A stretch of DNA of 42,678 nt, from NCBI RefSeq assembly GCF_000585215.1, contig NZ_AONC01000042.1:1-42678 (forward strand), in the 5' to 3' direction. The DNA comes from Imhoffiella purpurea. Its GTDB lineage: Bacteria; Pseudomonadota; Gammaproteobacteria; Chromatiales; Chromatiaceae. Below the pieces are notes generated by a model. The model ran no database searches. It was not told the DNA's origin and saw only the letters and a list, made by a program, of their open reading frames with translations. The translations under genes were made by a program, and so were the position numbers. Shown here piece after piece: positions 25,463 to 35,074 of the stretch. Position 1 is the stretch's first letter; each line of letters starts with the position of its first letter.

Positions 25463-25879
25463 ATGATTCAGTTCGAACTGCACCCCAGATTGATGGCCGA
25501 CACGCATGTCCTGTGCGAGTCGGTTTCCACGGTACTGCTCTTGATGGACAACGCGCTCCTGCCATGGTTTATCCTCGTCCCCAAGACCGATCGCACCGAG
25601 CTGCACAGGTTGGAGCCCGGGCTGCGCCGGAGCGTGCGGGATGAGACCGATCGGCTTGCCGCGTTCGTCGAGTCGGAATTCGCCCCGGACAAGCTGAATA
25701 TCGCGACCATCGGCAATCTGGTGCCGCAATTGCACATCCATGTGATCGCGCGCTATCGCTCCGACCCTTGCTGGCCCGCGCCCGTCTGGGGGCGCCCCGA
25801 GCGGCGGGACTACGAACACGGCCAGGTCGAGCGATTGAGGGCGCGCGTCCTGGAGACGATGGGCGATCGCCTGATATAA
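25463..25879 (+). CDS. HIT-family nucleotide hydrolase-like protein
   Basis: This 138-residue HIT (histidine triad) protein has its active-site strand reading NLVPQLHIHVIARYR. The second and third histidines are present and the first is Gln, a variant seen in a bacterial HIT subgroup with the following PCWPAPVWG. The expected activity is hydrolysis of dinucleoside polyphosphates or nucleoside phosphoramidates. Substrate is unknown. The start at 25463 (MIQFELHP) is preferred over an in-frame ATG at 25427 on family length. It is followed by a strong hairpin, suggesting it ends a transcript. Confidence 0.85.
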   Translation: MIQFELHPRLMADTHVLCESVSTVLLLMDNALLPWFILVPKTDRTELHRLEPGLRRSVRDETDRLAAFVESEFAPDKLNIATIGNLVPQLHIHVIARYRSDPCWPAPVWGRPERRDYEHGQVERLRARVLETMGDRLI

Positions 25880-25902
25880 CCGATCCGGAGTCGATCGTCG
25901 CA

Positions 25903-25929
25903 CGATGGCTGCCGGCTCGGCAGCCATCG
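25903..25929 (+). terminator. Perfect 12-bp hairpin after the HIT gene, no U-tract
   Basis: CGATGGCTGCCG (25903-25914) and CGGCAGCCATCG (25918-25929) pair at all 12 positions around a 3-base GCT loop, 23 bases after the HIT stop. No T-run follows. It probably separates the HIT gene from the efflux operon, as terminator or mRNA stabiliser. Confidence 0.5.
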
Positions 25930-25953
25930 AGACAGGCCCGATTTCCTACCACG

Positions 25954-25962
25954 AAGGAGGTG
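25954..25962 (+). promoter_or_regulatory. Very strong Shine-Dalgarno of the efflux adaptor gene
   Basis: AAGGAGGTG, five bases before the ATG at 25968, matches the anti-Shine-Dalgarno over nine bases. This is the strongest site in the window and decides the start against an in-frame ATG at 25905 that lies inside the hairpin. Confidence 0.75.
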
Positions 25963-25967
25963 TATCC

Positions 25968-27191
25968 ATGTCATACCAAACAGCCGAGCCGATCGCTCGG
26001 ACTCGGTCGGACCAGGCGGTAATTTCATGGACTCAGGGGCGGTGGCGACGCCCTCCTTCCTGGGTCGGCCTCGGCCTGATCGCCGCCGCGCTGGCGGGGC
26101 TGATGGGATGTCAGCCGCAGCAGACGGGCTCGGCCGCGCCTATGCCTCCCCCGGCCGTGGTGGCGGTTCCGGCCAAGGTCCAGCAGGTGGAGGAGGAGTC
26201 GCAGTTCGTCGGCCGGGTCGCGGCGATCGACCGGGTCGAGCTGCGCGCCAGGGTCGAGGGCTTCCTCAAGGAACGAAAGTTCGAAGAGGGCCAGATGGTC
26301 GAGCGGGACGCCGTGCTGTTCGTGATCGAGCCCGATCAGTACCAGGCGATCGTGGATCAGCGCGCGGCCGACGTCGAGAAGGCCAAGGCGGACGCGGAGA
26401 ATGCCGACGCCCAGCTCCAGCGCGGTCTCGAACTGCTGAAACAGAAGAACATCGCCAAGGCCAAGGTGGACGAACTCCAGGCTGCAGCCTCCGTGGCCAA
26501 GGCATCCATCGCCCAGGCCGAGGCGGCGCTCACGTCGGCCAAGCTGGATCTCGGTTATACCGAGATCGTTGCGCCGGTGGCGGGGCGGATCGGTCTGGCG
26601 AGCCTCACGGTCGGCAATCTGGTCTCTCCCTCGACCGGCGTGCTTGCCACCATCGTCAGCCGCGATCCCATCTACGTCCAGTTCCCCATCACCCAGCGCG
26701 AACTGCTGGAGGCGCGGCGCGAGATCAAGGCCAAGGGCGGCAACCCGAATCAGGTGGCGGTCCAGGTGCGTCTGCCGGACGGTAGCCTCTACGACCAGAC
26801 CGGCTATCTGGACTTCGTCGACGTCACCACCAACCAGGGGACGGACTCGGTTCTGGTCCGGGCGCAGATACCCAACCCGGAGGATCTGCTGGTCGACGGC
26901 CAGTACGTGGGTGTGGTGGTGCAGCGCGGGGCGCCTGAGTCGGCGATCATGATTCCCCAGTCGGCGATGCAGGTCGATCAGCAGGGCATCTACGTCCTCA
27001 TCGTCGACGCCGAGAGCAAGGCCCAGGTGCGCCGCATCACGACGGGGACGGCCAAGGGGACCTCGATCGCCGTGCGCGAGGGACTGAAGGAGGGTGATCT
27101 GGTCATCACCCAGGGCGTGCAGAAGGTTCGGCCCGGTCAGGAGGTCAAGGCATCGCCCGAGCAGCCGATGGACGGGGGCAAGACGCCATGA
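25968..27191 (+). CDS. RND efflux periplasmic adaptor lipoprotein (AcrA/MexA family)
   Basis: This 407-residue membrane fusion protein links an RND pump to an outer-membrane channel. The signal sequence is preceded by a long N-terminus and ends in lipobox LMGC with the lipid-modified Cys at 48. A barrel/lipoyl half begins [18 protein letters not shown]. It is followed by a helical hairpin rich in Ala, Lys and Glu (about 110-180), the second lipoyl half ([13 protein letters not shown]) and the beta-barrel and proximal domains to the end. It overlaps the pump gene by four bases (ATGA). No outer-membrane channel or regulator gene is adjacent, so a TolC-type partner must be encoded elsewhere. Confidence 0.92.
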   Translation: MSYQTAEPIARTRSDQAVISWTQGRWRRPPSWVGLGLIAAALAGLMGCQPQQTGSAAPMPPPAVVAVPAKVQQVEEESQFVGRVAAIDRVELRARVEGFLKERKFEEGQMVERDAVLFVIEPDQYQAIVDQRAADVEKAKADAENADAQLQRGLELLKQKNIAKAKVDELQAAASVAKASIAQAEAALTSAKLDLGYTEIVAPVAGRIGLASLTVGNLVSPSTGVLATIVSRDPIYVQFPITQRELLEARREIKAKGGNPNQVAVQVRLPDGSLYDQTGYLDFVDVTTNQGTDSVLVRAQIPNPEDLLVDGQYVGVVVQRGAPESAIMIPQSAMQVDQQGIYVLIVDAESKAQVRRITTGTAKGTSIAVREGLKEGDLVITQGVQKVRPGQEVKASPEQPMDGGKTP

Positions 27192-30100
27192 TCTCAGACA
27201 TCTTCATCGATCGACCGCGGCTCTCGATCGTCATCTCGATCGTCCTCACCTTGGCCGGTCTGATCGCCATGACCCAGATCCCGGTCGCCCAGTTCCCGGA
27301 CATCGTCCCGCCTCAGGTCTCGGTCAGCGCCGTCTATCCGGGCGCGAGCGCGGCCGTGGTCGAGTCGACCGTGGCCCAGCCGATCGAGTCCCAGGTCAAC
27401 GGCGTCGACAAGATGCTCTACATGAAGTCGTCGAGCGCCAACGACGGCAGCTATTCGCTCAACGTGACCTTCGCGCTGGGCACCGACCCGGACATCAATA
27501 CGGTCAACGTCCAGAATCGCGCCAATCTGGCGATGGCCCAGCTCCCCGAGGAGGTCACCCGTCAGGGGATTACGGTCAAGAAGAAGTCGACCGCCATGCT
27601 TCAGGTGGTGGCGCTCTATTCCCCCAAGGGCACCTACGACGCGCTCTTCCTGAGCAACTACGCCACCATCAACGTCATCGACACGCTGTCGCGCGTGTCC
27701 GGCGTGGGCGAGGTCTTCCAGTTCGGCCCGCTCGACTACAGCATGCGCATCTGGCTCGATTCGGACTCGCTCACCGCGCTCGGCATCACCCCGACCGACG
27801 TGATCTCGGCCATCCAGAGCCAGAACGTCCAGGCGGCGGTCGGGCGGATCGGCGCCCAGCCCATGACCCCGGACCAGCAGTTCCAGATCACGCTCCAGAC
27901 CCAGGGGCGGCTGACCGACGTCTCGGAGTTCGAGAACATCGTGATCCGGGCCAACCAGGACGGCTCCACGGTTCTGGTCAAGGACGTCGGACGGGTCGAG
28001 CTGGGCGCCAATCAGTCCGACTCGGTCAGCCGGCTCGACGGCCGGGACACGGCGGCCATGGCCATCTATCTGGCCCCGGGCGCCAACGCGGTCGCGGTGG
28101 CCGACGGCATCAAGGCGGCCATGGAGCGGCTCTCGGAACGCTTTCCGGACGGTCTCGAATATGCGGTGGTCTATGACACCACCGAATTCGTCAAGGCGAG
28201 CCTGGAGAAGGTCGTCCATACCCTCTTCGAGGCATTCCTCCTGGTCATCCTGGTGGTCTTCCTCTTCCTCGGCAGCTGGCGTGCCACACTCGTTCCCCTG
28301 GTCGCGGTGCCCGTAGCGCTCATCGGAACCTTCGCCTTCCTGCTGATGATCGGCTTTTCGGCCAACACCATCTCGCTGCTCGCCATCGTGCTGGCGATCG
28401 GCATCGTCGTCGACGACGCCATCGTGGTGGTGGAGAACGTCGAGCGCATCATGGAGGAGGAGGGGCTCGCGCCGCGCGAGGCGGCCAAGAAGGCGATGAC
28501 CCAGATCACGGGGCCGATCCTCGCCATCACCCTGGTGCTGCTCTCGGTATTCCTGCCGGTCGCCTTCATCCCCGGCATCACCGGGCAGCTGTTCCAGCAG
28601 TTTGCGGCCGTGGTCGCCTTCTCCATGCTCATCTCGGCCATCAATGCCCTGACCCTGTCGCCGGCGCTCTGCGCCATCCTGCTCAAGCCGAGCCACAAGC
28701 GGGGGCCGATGCGCTACGTCATGGATGGGATCGACCGGGTCCGCGACGGCTATGCCGCGGTGGTGCGCAAGCTGGTGCGCTTCTCGCTCCTGGTCCTGGT
28801 CCTGGTGCTGGGGGCGGGCGCGGCGAGCGGCTGGCTGTTCAAGGTCGTGCCGACCGGTTTCCTGCCCGAAGAGGACCAGGGGGCCTTCATGGCCCAGATC
28901 CAGCTGCCCGAGGGCGCCTCGCTCAGCCGCACCCTGGAGGTGACCAAACAGCTGGAGAAACTGGTCGGTGCCGATCCGGCGGTCGCGCACGTCCTGACGG
29001 TCCCCGGATTCAGCATCCTCGACGGCGGCGTCCAGTCCAACAGCGCCACCCTGATCGGGCGACTCAAGCCCTTCGAGGAACGCACGACGCCGGATCTCAA
29101 GGTGGATGCGGTCATCCATCGCATCCTGGTCCAGACCGTCGGCATCCCCAGCGCCCGCATCATGCCCTTCAATCTGCCGCCGATCATCGGTCTCGGGACC
29201 GGGGGCGGATTCGAGTACCAGCTCGAGGATCTCCAGGGGCGCACGCCGCAGGAGCTGGCCGGCGCCATGCGCGGTCTGATCGTCGCGGCGAACCAGGAGC
29301 CGGTCCTGTCACAGGTCTTCTCGACCTGGGCGACCGACAATCCTCAGGTCTATCTGGACATCGACCGCGAGAAGGCGCAGACCCTCGGCGTCCAGGTCAG
29401 CGACATCTTCACAGCGCTCCAGGCCACGCTCGGCGGCTATTACGTCAACGACTTCAACAAGTTCGGCCGGGTATGGCAGGTCAAGATCCAGGGCGAGGAG
29501 CAGGACCGCAAGGCGTTCCCCGACGTCTACCGCATCCACGTGCGCAACGCCGGCGGCGAGATGGTGCCGATCCGGGCGCTCATGTCGCCCGAGCTCATCA
29601 TGGGGCCGCAGCTGCTGCAGCGCTACAACAACTATCGCAGCGTCACCCTCCAGGGCGGTCCGGCCGCCGGACATAGCTCGGGCGAGGCCCTGACGGCGAT
29701 GGAGCGTCTTTCGGACTCGACGCTGCCGAGCGGATTCGGCTACGAATGGACGGGCACCGCCTTCCAGGAGAAGGAGGCCGGCGGCAAGACGCCCATCGTG
29801 CTGGGTCTGGCCGTGCTCTTCGCCTATCTGTTCCTGGTCGGGCTCTACGAGAGCTGGTCGATGCCCGCGGCGGTGCTGCTGTCGGTGACCGTGGGTCTGG
29901 TCGGTGCCATGCTCTCGCTGCTGATCGCCAATCTGTCGAACGACCTCTATGCCCAGGTCGGCATCGTGGTGCTGATCGGACTGGCGAGCAAGAACGCCAT
30001 TCTCATCGTCGAGTTCGCCATGGTGGAGCGAGCCAGCGGCAGGTCCATACAGGAGGCCGCTGCCACGGCGGCGCGGCTGCGTATCCGCGCGGTGCTCATG

Positions 30101-30325
30101 ACCAGCTTCGCCTTCATCCTGGGGCTGGTGCCGCTCATCATCGCCAGCGGCGCGGGCGAGGCGAGCCAACGCGGGGTCGGGACCGCCGTCTTCGGGGGCA
30201 TGCTCGCCTCCTCGCTGGTCGGCATCTTCCTCATCCCCATGCTCTACGTGGTGTTCCAGCGTCTCCGCGAGTGGTTCCACGGCGGGTCCGCCGTGCGGGC
30301 GGCGAGCGGATCGACCGAGGGCTGA
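27188..30325 (+). CDS. RND multidrug efflux permease (AcrB/HAE1 family)
   Basis: This 1045-residue inner-membrane pump has twelve expected transmembrane helices and two large periplasmic loops. The N-terminus [20 protein letters not shown] is typical. Proton-relay residues are present: D409 and D410 in [16 protein letters not shown] and K935 in [35 protein letters not shown] and the C-terminal [18 protein letters not shown] fit the HAE1 subfamily that exports hydrophobic drugs, bile salts or dyes. It is translationally coupled to the adaptor gene. The substrate cannot be predicted from sequence. Confidence 0.95.
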   Translation: MISDIFIDRPRLSIVISIVLTLAGLIAMTQIPVAQFPDIVPPQVSVSAVYPGASAAVVESTVAQPIESQVNGVDKMLYMKSSSANDGSYSLNVTFALGTDPDINTVNVQNRANLAMAQLPEEVTRQGITVKKKSTAMLQVVALYSPKGTYDALFLSNYATINVIDTLSRVSGVGEVFQFGPLDYSMRIWLDSDSLTALGITPTDVISAIQSQNVQAAVGRIGAQPMTPDQQFQITLQTQGRLTDVSEFENIVIRANQDGSTVLVKDVGRVELGANQSDSVSRLDGRDTAAMAIYLAPGANAVAVADGIKAAMERLSERFPDGLEYAVVYDTTEFVKASLEKVVHTLFEAFLLVILVVFLFLGSWRATLVPLVAVPVALIGTFAFLLMIGFSANTISLLAIVLAIGIVVDDAIVVVENVERIMEEEGLAPREAAKKAMTQITGPILAITLVLLSVFLPVAFIPGITGQLFQQFAAVVAFSMLISAINALTLSPALCAILLKPSHKRGPMRYVMDGIDRVRDGYAAVVRKLVRFSLLVLVLVLGAGAASGWLFKVVPTGFLPEEDQGAFMAQIQLPEGASLSRTLEVTKQLEKLVGADPAVAHVLTVPGFSILDGGVQSNSATLIGRLKPFEERTTPDLKVDAVIHRILVQTVGIPSARIMPFNLPPIIGLGTGGGFEYQLEDLQGRTPQELAGAMRGLIVAANQEPVLSQVFSTWATDNPQVYLDIDREKAQTLGVQVSDIFTALQATLGGYYVNDFNKFGRVWQVKIQGEEQDRKAFPDVYRIHVRNAGGEMVPIRALMSPELIMGPQLLQRYNNYRSVTLQGGPAAGHSSGEALTAMERLSDSTLPSGFGYEWTGTAFQEKEAGGKTPIVLGLAVLFAYLFLVGLYESWSMPAAVLLSVTVGLVGAMLSLLIANLSNDLYAQVGIVVLIGLASKNAILIVEFAMVERASGRSIQEAAATAARLRIRAVLMTSFAFILGLVPLIIASGAGEASQRGVGTAVFGGMLASSLVGIFLIPMLYVVFQRLREWFHGGSAVRAASGSTEG

Positions 30326-30331
30326 TCCGAG

Positions 30332-30366
30332 GCCGCCGGGGCGGTTCGCGAACCGTTCCCGGCGGC
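30332..30366 (+). terminator. Long GC hairpin after the efflux operon, no U-tract
   Basis: GCCGCCGGG (30332-30340) pairs perfectly with CCCGGCGGC (30358-30366). Inside, CGGTT/AACCG continues the stem around CGCG. It begins seven bases after the pump stop. No T-run follows. It probably marks the transcript end or protects the mRNA. Confidence 0.5.
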
Positions 30367-30398
30367 TCGATCGACGATTGGATTCACTGGCAGGTCAC

Positions 30399-30857
30399 AT
30401 GAACATCGACAGCATCCTCAACCATGTCCGCATCTCGGACCGGATCTCGACCTCCGGGCAGCCGGAGGAGCACGAATTCCGCGCGATCGCCGAGGCCGGA
30501 TTCGAGGTCGTCGTGAACCTGGCGATGCCCAACTCGGAGAATGCCATCCCCGAGGAGGGCAACATCGTCACCGCCCGGCGCATGATCTACGTGCACATCC
30601 CGGTGCCCTTCGAGGCGCCGACCGCGACCCATCTCCGGTCCTTCCTCGGCGTCATGGCCGCCTTCCCGGATTCGCGGATCTGGATCCACTGCGTCGTCAA
30701 TTACCGGGCCTCGGCCTTCATCTATCAGTACGCCAGATGCGTCGAGGGCCGCAGCCACGAAGAGGCGCTCGGACTCATGCTGCCGACCTGGAGTCCGAAC
30801 GCGGTCTGGCGGGATTTCATGGACCTCGCCGAATCGGATCTGCGTCTGGATCCATGA
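30399..30857 (+). CDS. Protein tyrosine phosphatase-like protein with HCxxxxR loop
   Basis: This 152-residue cytoplasmic protein is of the dual-specificity-phosphatase-like fold family. The putative P-loop is IWIHCVVNYRASAF, which has four residues between Cys and Arg instead of the five of classical phosphatases. This short form is known in small bacterial phosphatase-like proteins (HCAxNxRVSAF type). Early motifs ISTSGQPEEHEF and VVNLAMPNSE also match that group. Activity is unproven. ATG 30399 has AGGT nearby; an in-frame ATG at 30378 is less likely. The 3' end overlaps the convergent acyltransferase gene by 41 bases. Confidence 0.8.
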   Translation: MNIDSILNHVRISDRISTSGQPEEHEFRAIAEAGFEVVVNLAMPNSENAIPEEGNIVTARRMIYVHIPVPFEAPTATHLRSFLGVMAAFPDSRIWIHCVVNYRASAFIYQYARCVEGRSHEEALGLMLPTWSPNAVWRDFMDLAESDLRLDP

Positions 30858-32799
30858 TCCCCGCCGGCTCGAACAGGGGGGCGAACAGCGGCTTCAGGGC
30901 CTCGGCTCCGCTGAGACTCAGATGATGGCCGTCGTAGTAATAGACGGTCCCGTGGCGATAGAAGTAACACTTGCTGCTGTCGCAGAGCCGTGACTCGGGC
31001 CGGATGCGGTCGGTTCCGTATCCTCTCGCGATTCGGTCCAGCATCTCACGCACGTCCCGGGTGTCGGAGTCGAAGCGCGCGCGCGGCTGGCTCAGCTCGG
31101 TTGGCGTCCGCCCCGCCAGGAACTCCCGGCTCAGCAACTCCGGGACCTTGCGTTCGGTGTGCGGCGTGGGGTCGATGAGAGCGACCTGCTTTCCGGCGGT
31201 TTTCAGGGTCTCGACAACATTCCCCAATGCCAGCTCGAAACTGCCGTCTTGGTAGGGATACTTGGCGAAATTCGCCCCGATCAGGACGGTTCGGATGCTG
31301 GGCGCATCCAGGATGCGCCCTAGTGCCAGCCCCTGGAACCGGGTACAGCGATCCCGCCATTCCTGATCGATGGGTCTCCAGTCCACCAGCGGTGGGCAGG
31401 CGGGCATGGTGTAGACGGCGACGCTGGTCTCATGGGCGTCGGCCAGATCCCCGAGCATGGCGGCATAGCCGGCGGCGTGGCTGTCGCCCCAGAGTGCGAT
31501 GCTCGGTGCCGCCTCGGTTCGGCCGTAGAGACAGCCGTCGGCATCGGGGCGCACGTTCATGCATTCGCGCTGGCGCGGATCCCTGTCCTCCTCGGCCAGC
31601 AGCAGATGACGGGCCTCGGGCGGAAAGCGGCCGGCCCAGCCCTGGGTCGTCAGACCCTGAATGCCGATGCCGACGAAGAGCAGCATTCCGGCCAGCGCCG
31701 TTCCGAACAGGGCGCGTCGCGTCAGCAGGCCCCGCCTGCCGCGGAACGGACGCTCGATCCAGCGCCAGGTCGCGGCCGCCAGTGCTACCGACAGCAGGAT
31801 GAGGACGAGCGTCTGCCAGGCGTTCGGCTCCGTGCCCAGATAGGTCCGGGCGAAGACCAGCAGCGGCCAATGCCAGAGATAGAGCGAGTATGAGATGAGC
31901 CCGAGGAAGACCGTTCCGGGACTCGCGAGCGCCCGGCCGACCCGGGTCTCTCCCCCTTGTCCGGCGGCGATCAGCAGCGCGGCGCCGAGGCAGGGCAGGA
32001 GCGCGGCCGTTCCCGGAAAGACGGTCGATTCGGAATAACCGAAGACGGCGGCCAGAATCATGATCGCCCCGGCCAGGGATGCGAGTTCGGCCAGGGGCCG
32101 GGGCATGCTCGGGCGCGGCCTGGCGAGCGCCAGGAGGGCGCCCAGCAGGAACTCCCAGGCGCGGAAGTGCGGCAGAAAGAAGACCGACTTGGAGTCGGGG
32201 TCCTGCTGGAGCCCGACGGCCGAGGCGACGAAGGAGACCGCGCCGATGAGACTCAGGACCAGGAACTGCCGGTCGCGCGATCCGCGCCAGGCCCAGATCA
32301 GGATCATGGGGAAGAAGAGGTAGTAGAGCTCCTCGACCGAGAGCGACCAGGTGTGCAGCAGCGGCTTCTCGTCCGAGGCCAGGTCGAAGTAGCCGTTCTC
32401 GCGCCGGAAGAGGAAGCTGGAGACGAAGAGGGTCGCGGCGATGAGCGAGCGCGAATAGGCCTGATACTGGGTCGGCATCAGCAGCAGGGCCGCGAACAGG
32501 GTGGAGCAGGCCAGCACGGTGAAGAGCGCCGGCAGGATGCGGCGGACGCGGCGCTCGTAGAAGCCGGCGATGCTGAAGCGGCCGGATGCGTGCTCGTCCT
32601 CGATGATGCGGGTGATGAGAAATCCCGAGATGACGAAGAAGACGTCGACCCCGACGAATCCGCCCGCGAATCCCGGCACCCCCGCGTGGAACAGCACCAC
32701 CGGCAGGATGGCGAGTGCGCGGAGACCGTCGATGTCGGGTCGATAGCCGGGGGCAGGGTGGGTCGGGGGCGTTGGCATAGGGGCGCCATAGTATCCCAT
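30817..32799 (-). CDS. OafA/YrhL-type acyltransferase with C-terminal SGNH domain
   Basis: This 660-residue membrane protein joins an acyltransferase-3 domain to an SGNH domain. The first part starts with RPDIDGLRALAILPVVLFHAG, holding the catalytic His, then FVGVDVFFVISGFLIT and RRVRRILPAL, with about ten transmembrane helices to residue 385. The SGNH part begins at about 430 with IALWGDSHAAGY and ends with the catalytic DGHHLSLSGA. Such proteins O-acetylate or O-acylate surface glycans. It lies 38 bases after btaB on the same strand, so it may belong to the betaine-lipid operon. The ATG at 32799 follows AGGGATGA. A second ATG seven codons later (32778) is possible. Confidence 0.9.
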   Translation of the reverse strand: MGYYGAPMPTPPTHPAPGYRPDIDGLRALAILPVVLFHAGVPGFAGGFVGVDVFFVISGFLITRIIEDEHASGRFSIAGFYERRVRRILPALFTVLACSTLFAALLLMPTQYQAYSRSLIAATLFVSSFLFRRENGYFDLASDEKPLLHTWSLSVEELYYLFFPMILIWAWRGSRDRQFLVLSLIGAVSFVASAVGLQQDPDSKSVFFLPHFRAWEFLLGALLALARPRPSMPRPLAELASLAGAIMILAAVFGYSESTVFPGTAALLPCLGAALLIAAGQGGETRVGRALASPGTVFLGLISYSLYLWHWPLLVFARTYLGTEPNAWQTLVLILLSVALAAATWRWIERPFRGRRGLLTRRALFGTALAGMLLFVGIGIQGLTTQGWAGRFPPEARHLLLAEEDRDPRQRECMNVRPDADGCLYGRTEAAPSIALWGDSHAAGYAAMLGDLADAHETSVAVYTMPACPPLVDWRPIDQEWRDRCTRFQGLALGRILDAPSIRTVLIGANFAKYPYQDGSFELALGNVVETLKTAGKQVALIDPTPHTERKVPELLSREFLAGRTPTELSQPRARFDSDTRDVREMLDRIARGYGTDRIRPESRLCDSSKCYFYRHGTVYYYDGHHLSLSGAEALKPLFAPLFEPAGIMDPDADPIRRGP

Positions 32800-32837
32800 T
32801 CATCCCTGGGGCGGCGCCGCTCGAATGGTAGGGGCGC

Positions 32838-33566
32838 TCAGTCTTGCTCTGCGTCCTTGCGGCCGACGAAGATGTAGTAGGGTACCCGCATCCCGGGCAG
32901 GTAGGGGACGGGGGCGAGACGTTCGATCAGCTGGTGGTCGGGCAGGACCTCACGCAGCAGCCGCAAATGCTCGGGGCTGGGATGGACCCCGTCGTGACCG
33001 AACCAGCGCGGCCAGAAGAGACGGGACAGCAGTCCGTGGCGGACGTTTCCGGGACCGCCTTCGGCGTCCGAGACGTAGAAATCCACCACCCCGAGCGTTC
33101 CGCCCGGAGGAAGCATTTCGACCGCGTTGAGGATGGCCGCGCGCCAGTCCGGGATCATGGTGAGCGCGTAGGAGAAATAGACGCAGTCGGGCGGCTCGGC
33201 GGGGCGGTAGCGGGTGGCGTCGCCCTCGATCACCCGCACGTTCGGCAGGTTCGCGGTTCGCTCGCGCGCCTGTTCCAGCAGCGCCGGGCAGAGATCGACC
33301 AGCTCGACGCCGCCGAGCTCCGCGAGTCTCGCCCCGAAATGGGCCAGATTGCTCCCGGTCCCTCCACCCAGTTCCAAGACGCGCGCGCCATGCGGCGGAT
33401 CCAGCAGACGCAGCAGGTCCTCGCGGCCCTGCAGCAGGCGCTCGCGGAAACGGTCGTAGTCGCGCGCCTGCGGGGCGTAGAAGGCCTGCAGGCGCTCGGC
33501 GTGCGTCCCGCGTCTGGGCTGGCCGAGCAGCAGTCTGACCAGGATACGGGCGTCGCTCGCGATCAT
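32838..33566 (-). CDS. btaB: S-adenosylmethionine N-methyltransferase for betaine lipid, BtaB-like
   Basis: This 242-residue class I methyltransferase has SAM motif I ARVLELGGGTGSN (about 61-73), an acidic residue in ELVDLCPALLE, VIEGDAT and then VYFSYALTMIPDWRAAILNA. Its start overlaps the btaA stop (ATGA). That pairing identifies it as BtaB, which methylates diacylglyceryl-homoserine three times to give the betaine lipid DGTS. The open frame reaches 34166 upstream, but that portion is antisense-frame carry-over inside btaA. The methyltransferase alone would be generic; the operon gives the specificity. Confidence 0.85.
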   Translation of the reverse strand: MIASDARILVRLLLGQPRRGTHAERLQAFYAPQARDYDRFRERLLQGREDLLRLLDPPHGARVLELGGGTGSNLAHFGARLAELGGVELVDLCPALLEQARERTANLPNVRVIEGDATRYRPAEPPDCVYFSYALTMIPDWRAAILNAVEMLPPGGTLGVVDFYVSDAEGGPGNVRHGLLSRLFWPRWFGHDGVHPSPEHLRLLREVLPDHQLIERLAPVPYLPGMRVPYYIFVGRKDAEQD

Positions 33567-34780
33567 GGGCGCACGTCTGCGATGTGGAAGCCGGCGTAGG
33601 TATGCACCCGGTCGAGCATGGTCAGACGCTGGGCCAGTTCGGGGTGGAACTCCAGCCGATCGCATAGCCGGGTCCGGGCGGCTCCGGCTCCCAGCTCGAT
33701 GCGCTCCAGATAGCTGGGCGCGGCATGGGCGCTGCGGAAGATGATGCGCGCGTCGCTGCGGGCGCGCTGGAGGATGGCGGCCCATTCCTCCTCGAGCGCC
33801 TCGGGATAGTAGGAGCTCATCCAGTCCATGTGATCGAGCAGGACGAACTTGGAGATGGACTCGTCGGTGCTGCGCAGGAATTCGGTTACCGTGGAGGTGT
33901 GGAGATGGATGCGGTCGGCCAGCCCCGCCTTGAGCGCAGCGAAATTCTCGCGCTTGAGATATTCGGGGCAGCAGTGCTCGGTGTAGCGGCCGCGCAGATA
34001 GACCGACCAGAAATAGTTGCTCGAGATGGGCAGCTGGCGGAAGACGTACTCGATGGAGTCGCGCACGAATCCGGCGACGCCGTGCGAATGCTGCGCCTGG
34101 ACCTCCTTGCGCTGCGGATGCGGCACGCCGAGCATGCTCATGGTGATCTGGCGCGACAGGGTCCATTTGACGCTCGGCGTCCAGATGAGTGGCTGGACGC
34201 GGGTGTCGTAGATATGGCGCTGATCGTCGAGCGAATCCGTTTCGAAGAGGTCGCGCACGCTCTTGGCGAGGCGCGGGCGGACCTTGAGATAGCCGTGGAA
34301 GACGCGGGCGACGATGCCCGAGAGACCATGGAAATAGAAGCTGCCGTTGGGGTTGCCGAACCAGGCGGCGCGCCGGTCCCAGAAGGCGAGCGCCTGCGGT
34401 GAGAGCTCCTGGCGCAGCACGTCCTGGTAGAGGTCGCGGAATTCCGGGTGGAAGCCGTGCCCGAAAACCGCGAAGAAGTCGCTGTGATCCAGACGGTGGA
34501 TGCCGGCCAGCTTGAGCTCGAGCAGTGCGTTCTGGCGCGGATTGGCGTCGACCGCGTGGATGCGGTGCGGGCCGGTCAGGGCATAGTCGAGCACGTTGCA
34601 GCCGGCGCTGGTGATCACCAGCAATGTGTCGTCCGGCGCCAGGTCGAGCGCGATCCGGTCGACCGCCGGGTCCTCCCAGCAGGTGTTGTAGACCAGCGCC
34701 CGTGAATAGATGGCGTTGAAGACCTGTTGATCGATCCGGTCTGCGAGCGTCGGTTTGGTTTTGGCCGCGGGCAGGCTCAT
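33563..34780 (-). CDS. btaA: S-adenosylmethionine:diacylglycerol 3-amino-3-carboxypropyltransferase, BtaA (DUF3419)
   Basis: BtaA (405 residues) transfers the 3-amino-3-carboxypropyl group of SAM to diacylglycerol, the committed step to the phosphorus-free betaine lipid DGTS. The DUF3419 signatures are YNTCWEDPAVD (31-41), ITSAGCNVLDYALTGP (56-71), VDANPRQNALLELKLAGI (77-94), and later SVYLRGRYTEHCCPEYLK and LLDHMDWMSSYYPEALEEE. It is a cytoplasmic or membrane-associated enzyme. The ATG at 34780 has no clear Shine-Dalgarno. It is the first gene of btaA-btaB-acyltransferase on the minus strand and divergent from the aldolase gene. Phosphate-starvation control is known in other bacteria, but no Pho box was identified here. 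Confidence 0.9.
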   Translation of the reverse strand: MSLPAAKTKPTLADRIDQQVFNAIYSRALVYNTCWEDPAVDRIALDLAPDDTLLVITSAGCNVLDYALTGPHRIHAVDANPRQNALLELKLAGIHRLDHSDFFAVFGHGFHPEFRDLYQDVLRQELSPQALAFWDRRAAWFGNPNGSFYFHGLSGIVARVFHGYLKVRPRLAKSVRDLFETDSLDDQRHIYDTRVQPLIWTPSVKWTLSRQITMSMLGVPHPQRKEVQAQHSHGVAGFVRDSIEYVFRQLPISSNYFWSVYLRGRYTEHCCPEYLKRENFAALKAGLADRIHLHTSTVTEFLRSTDESISKFVLLDHMDWMSSYYPEALEEEWAAILQRARSDARIIFRSAHAAPSYLERIELGAGAARTRLCDRLEFHPELAQRLTMLDRVHTYAGFHIADVRP

Positions 34781-35074
34781 GGTCGCTGGAATGTTCAGAG
34801 GAAGGCTCCTGACGGCGCTGGTTCCGGTGCGCCGCGACTGGGTTGGCGAAATCGCCTCAGCTTATTCCGGCGGCGTGACGTCCTGATGGCTGTCCGGGGA
34901 CGGTTTGGTTGCTGCCGCATGTCGGCGCGGTTGCGGCGATTGAAGATCGCCCGTCAGGCGGGCTCCAGCCCCGGGCCGGCGGCTATCGCCGAGAATCGCC
35001 ATAGGTATTTGCTAGGACAATGCCTTTGGGATAACAATGGCAGGCCGATCAATAGACCTCATGGAGAGTCGCCC
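34781..35074. other. Divergent intergenic region, btaA / aldolase gene
   Basis: These 294 bases separate the divergent btaA and aldolase genes and should hold both promoters. TTGCTA at 35009 and TAACAA at 35032 could form a weak plus-strand promoter with a 17-base spacer. I saw no convincing Pho box (tandem CTGTCAT-type repeats) and no RNA gene. Confidence 0.35.

Noticed and set aside
27194..29119. 641-codon open frame on the minus strand
   Set aside because: It is antisense to the RND pump gene, rich in His, Asp and Arg, and typical of shadow frames in GC-rich genes.
33567..34166. Upstream extension of the btaB frame
   Set aside because: It lies inside btaA in another frame. The ATGA overlap and the family start support 33566.
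34727..35074. Upstream extension of the aldolase frame
   Set aside because: It overlaps btaA antisense. The conserved protein starts at MSDKAPW with a Shine-Dalgarno before 35075.
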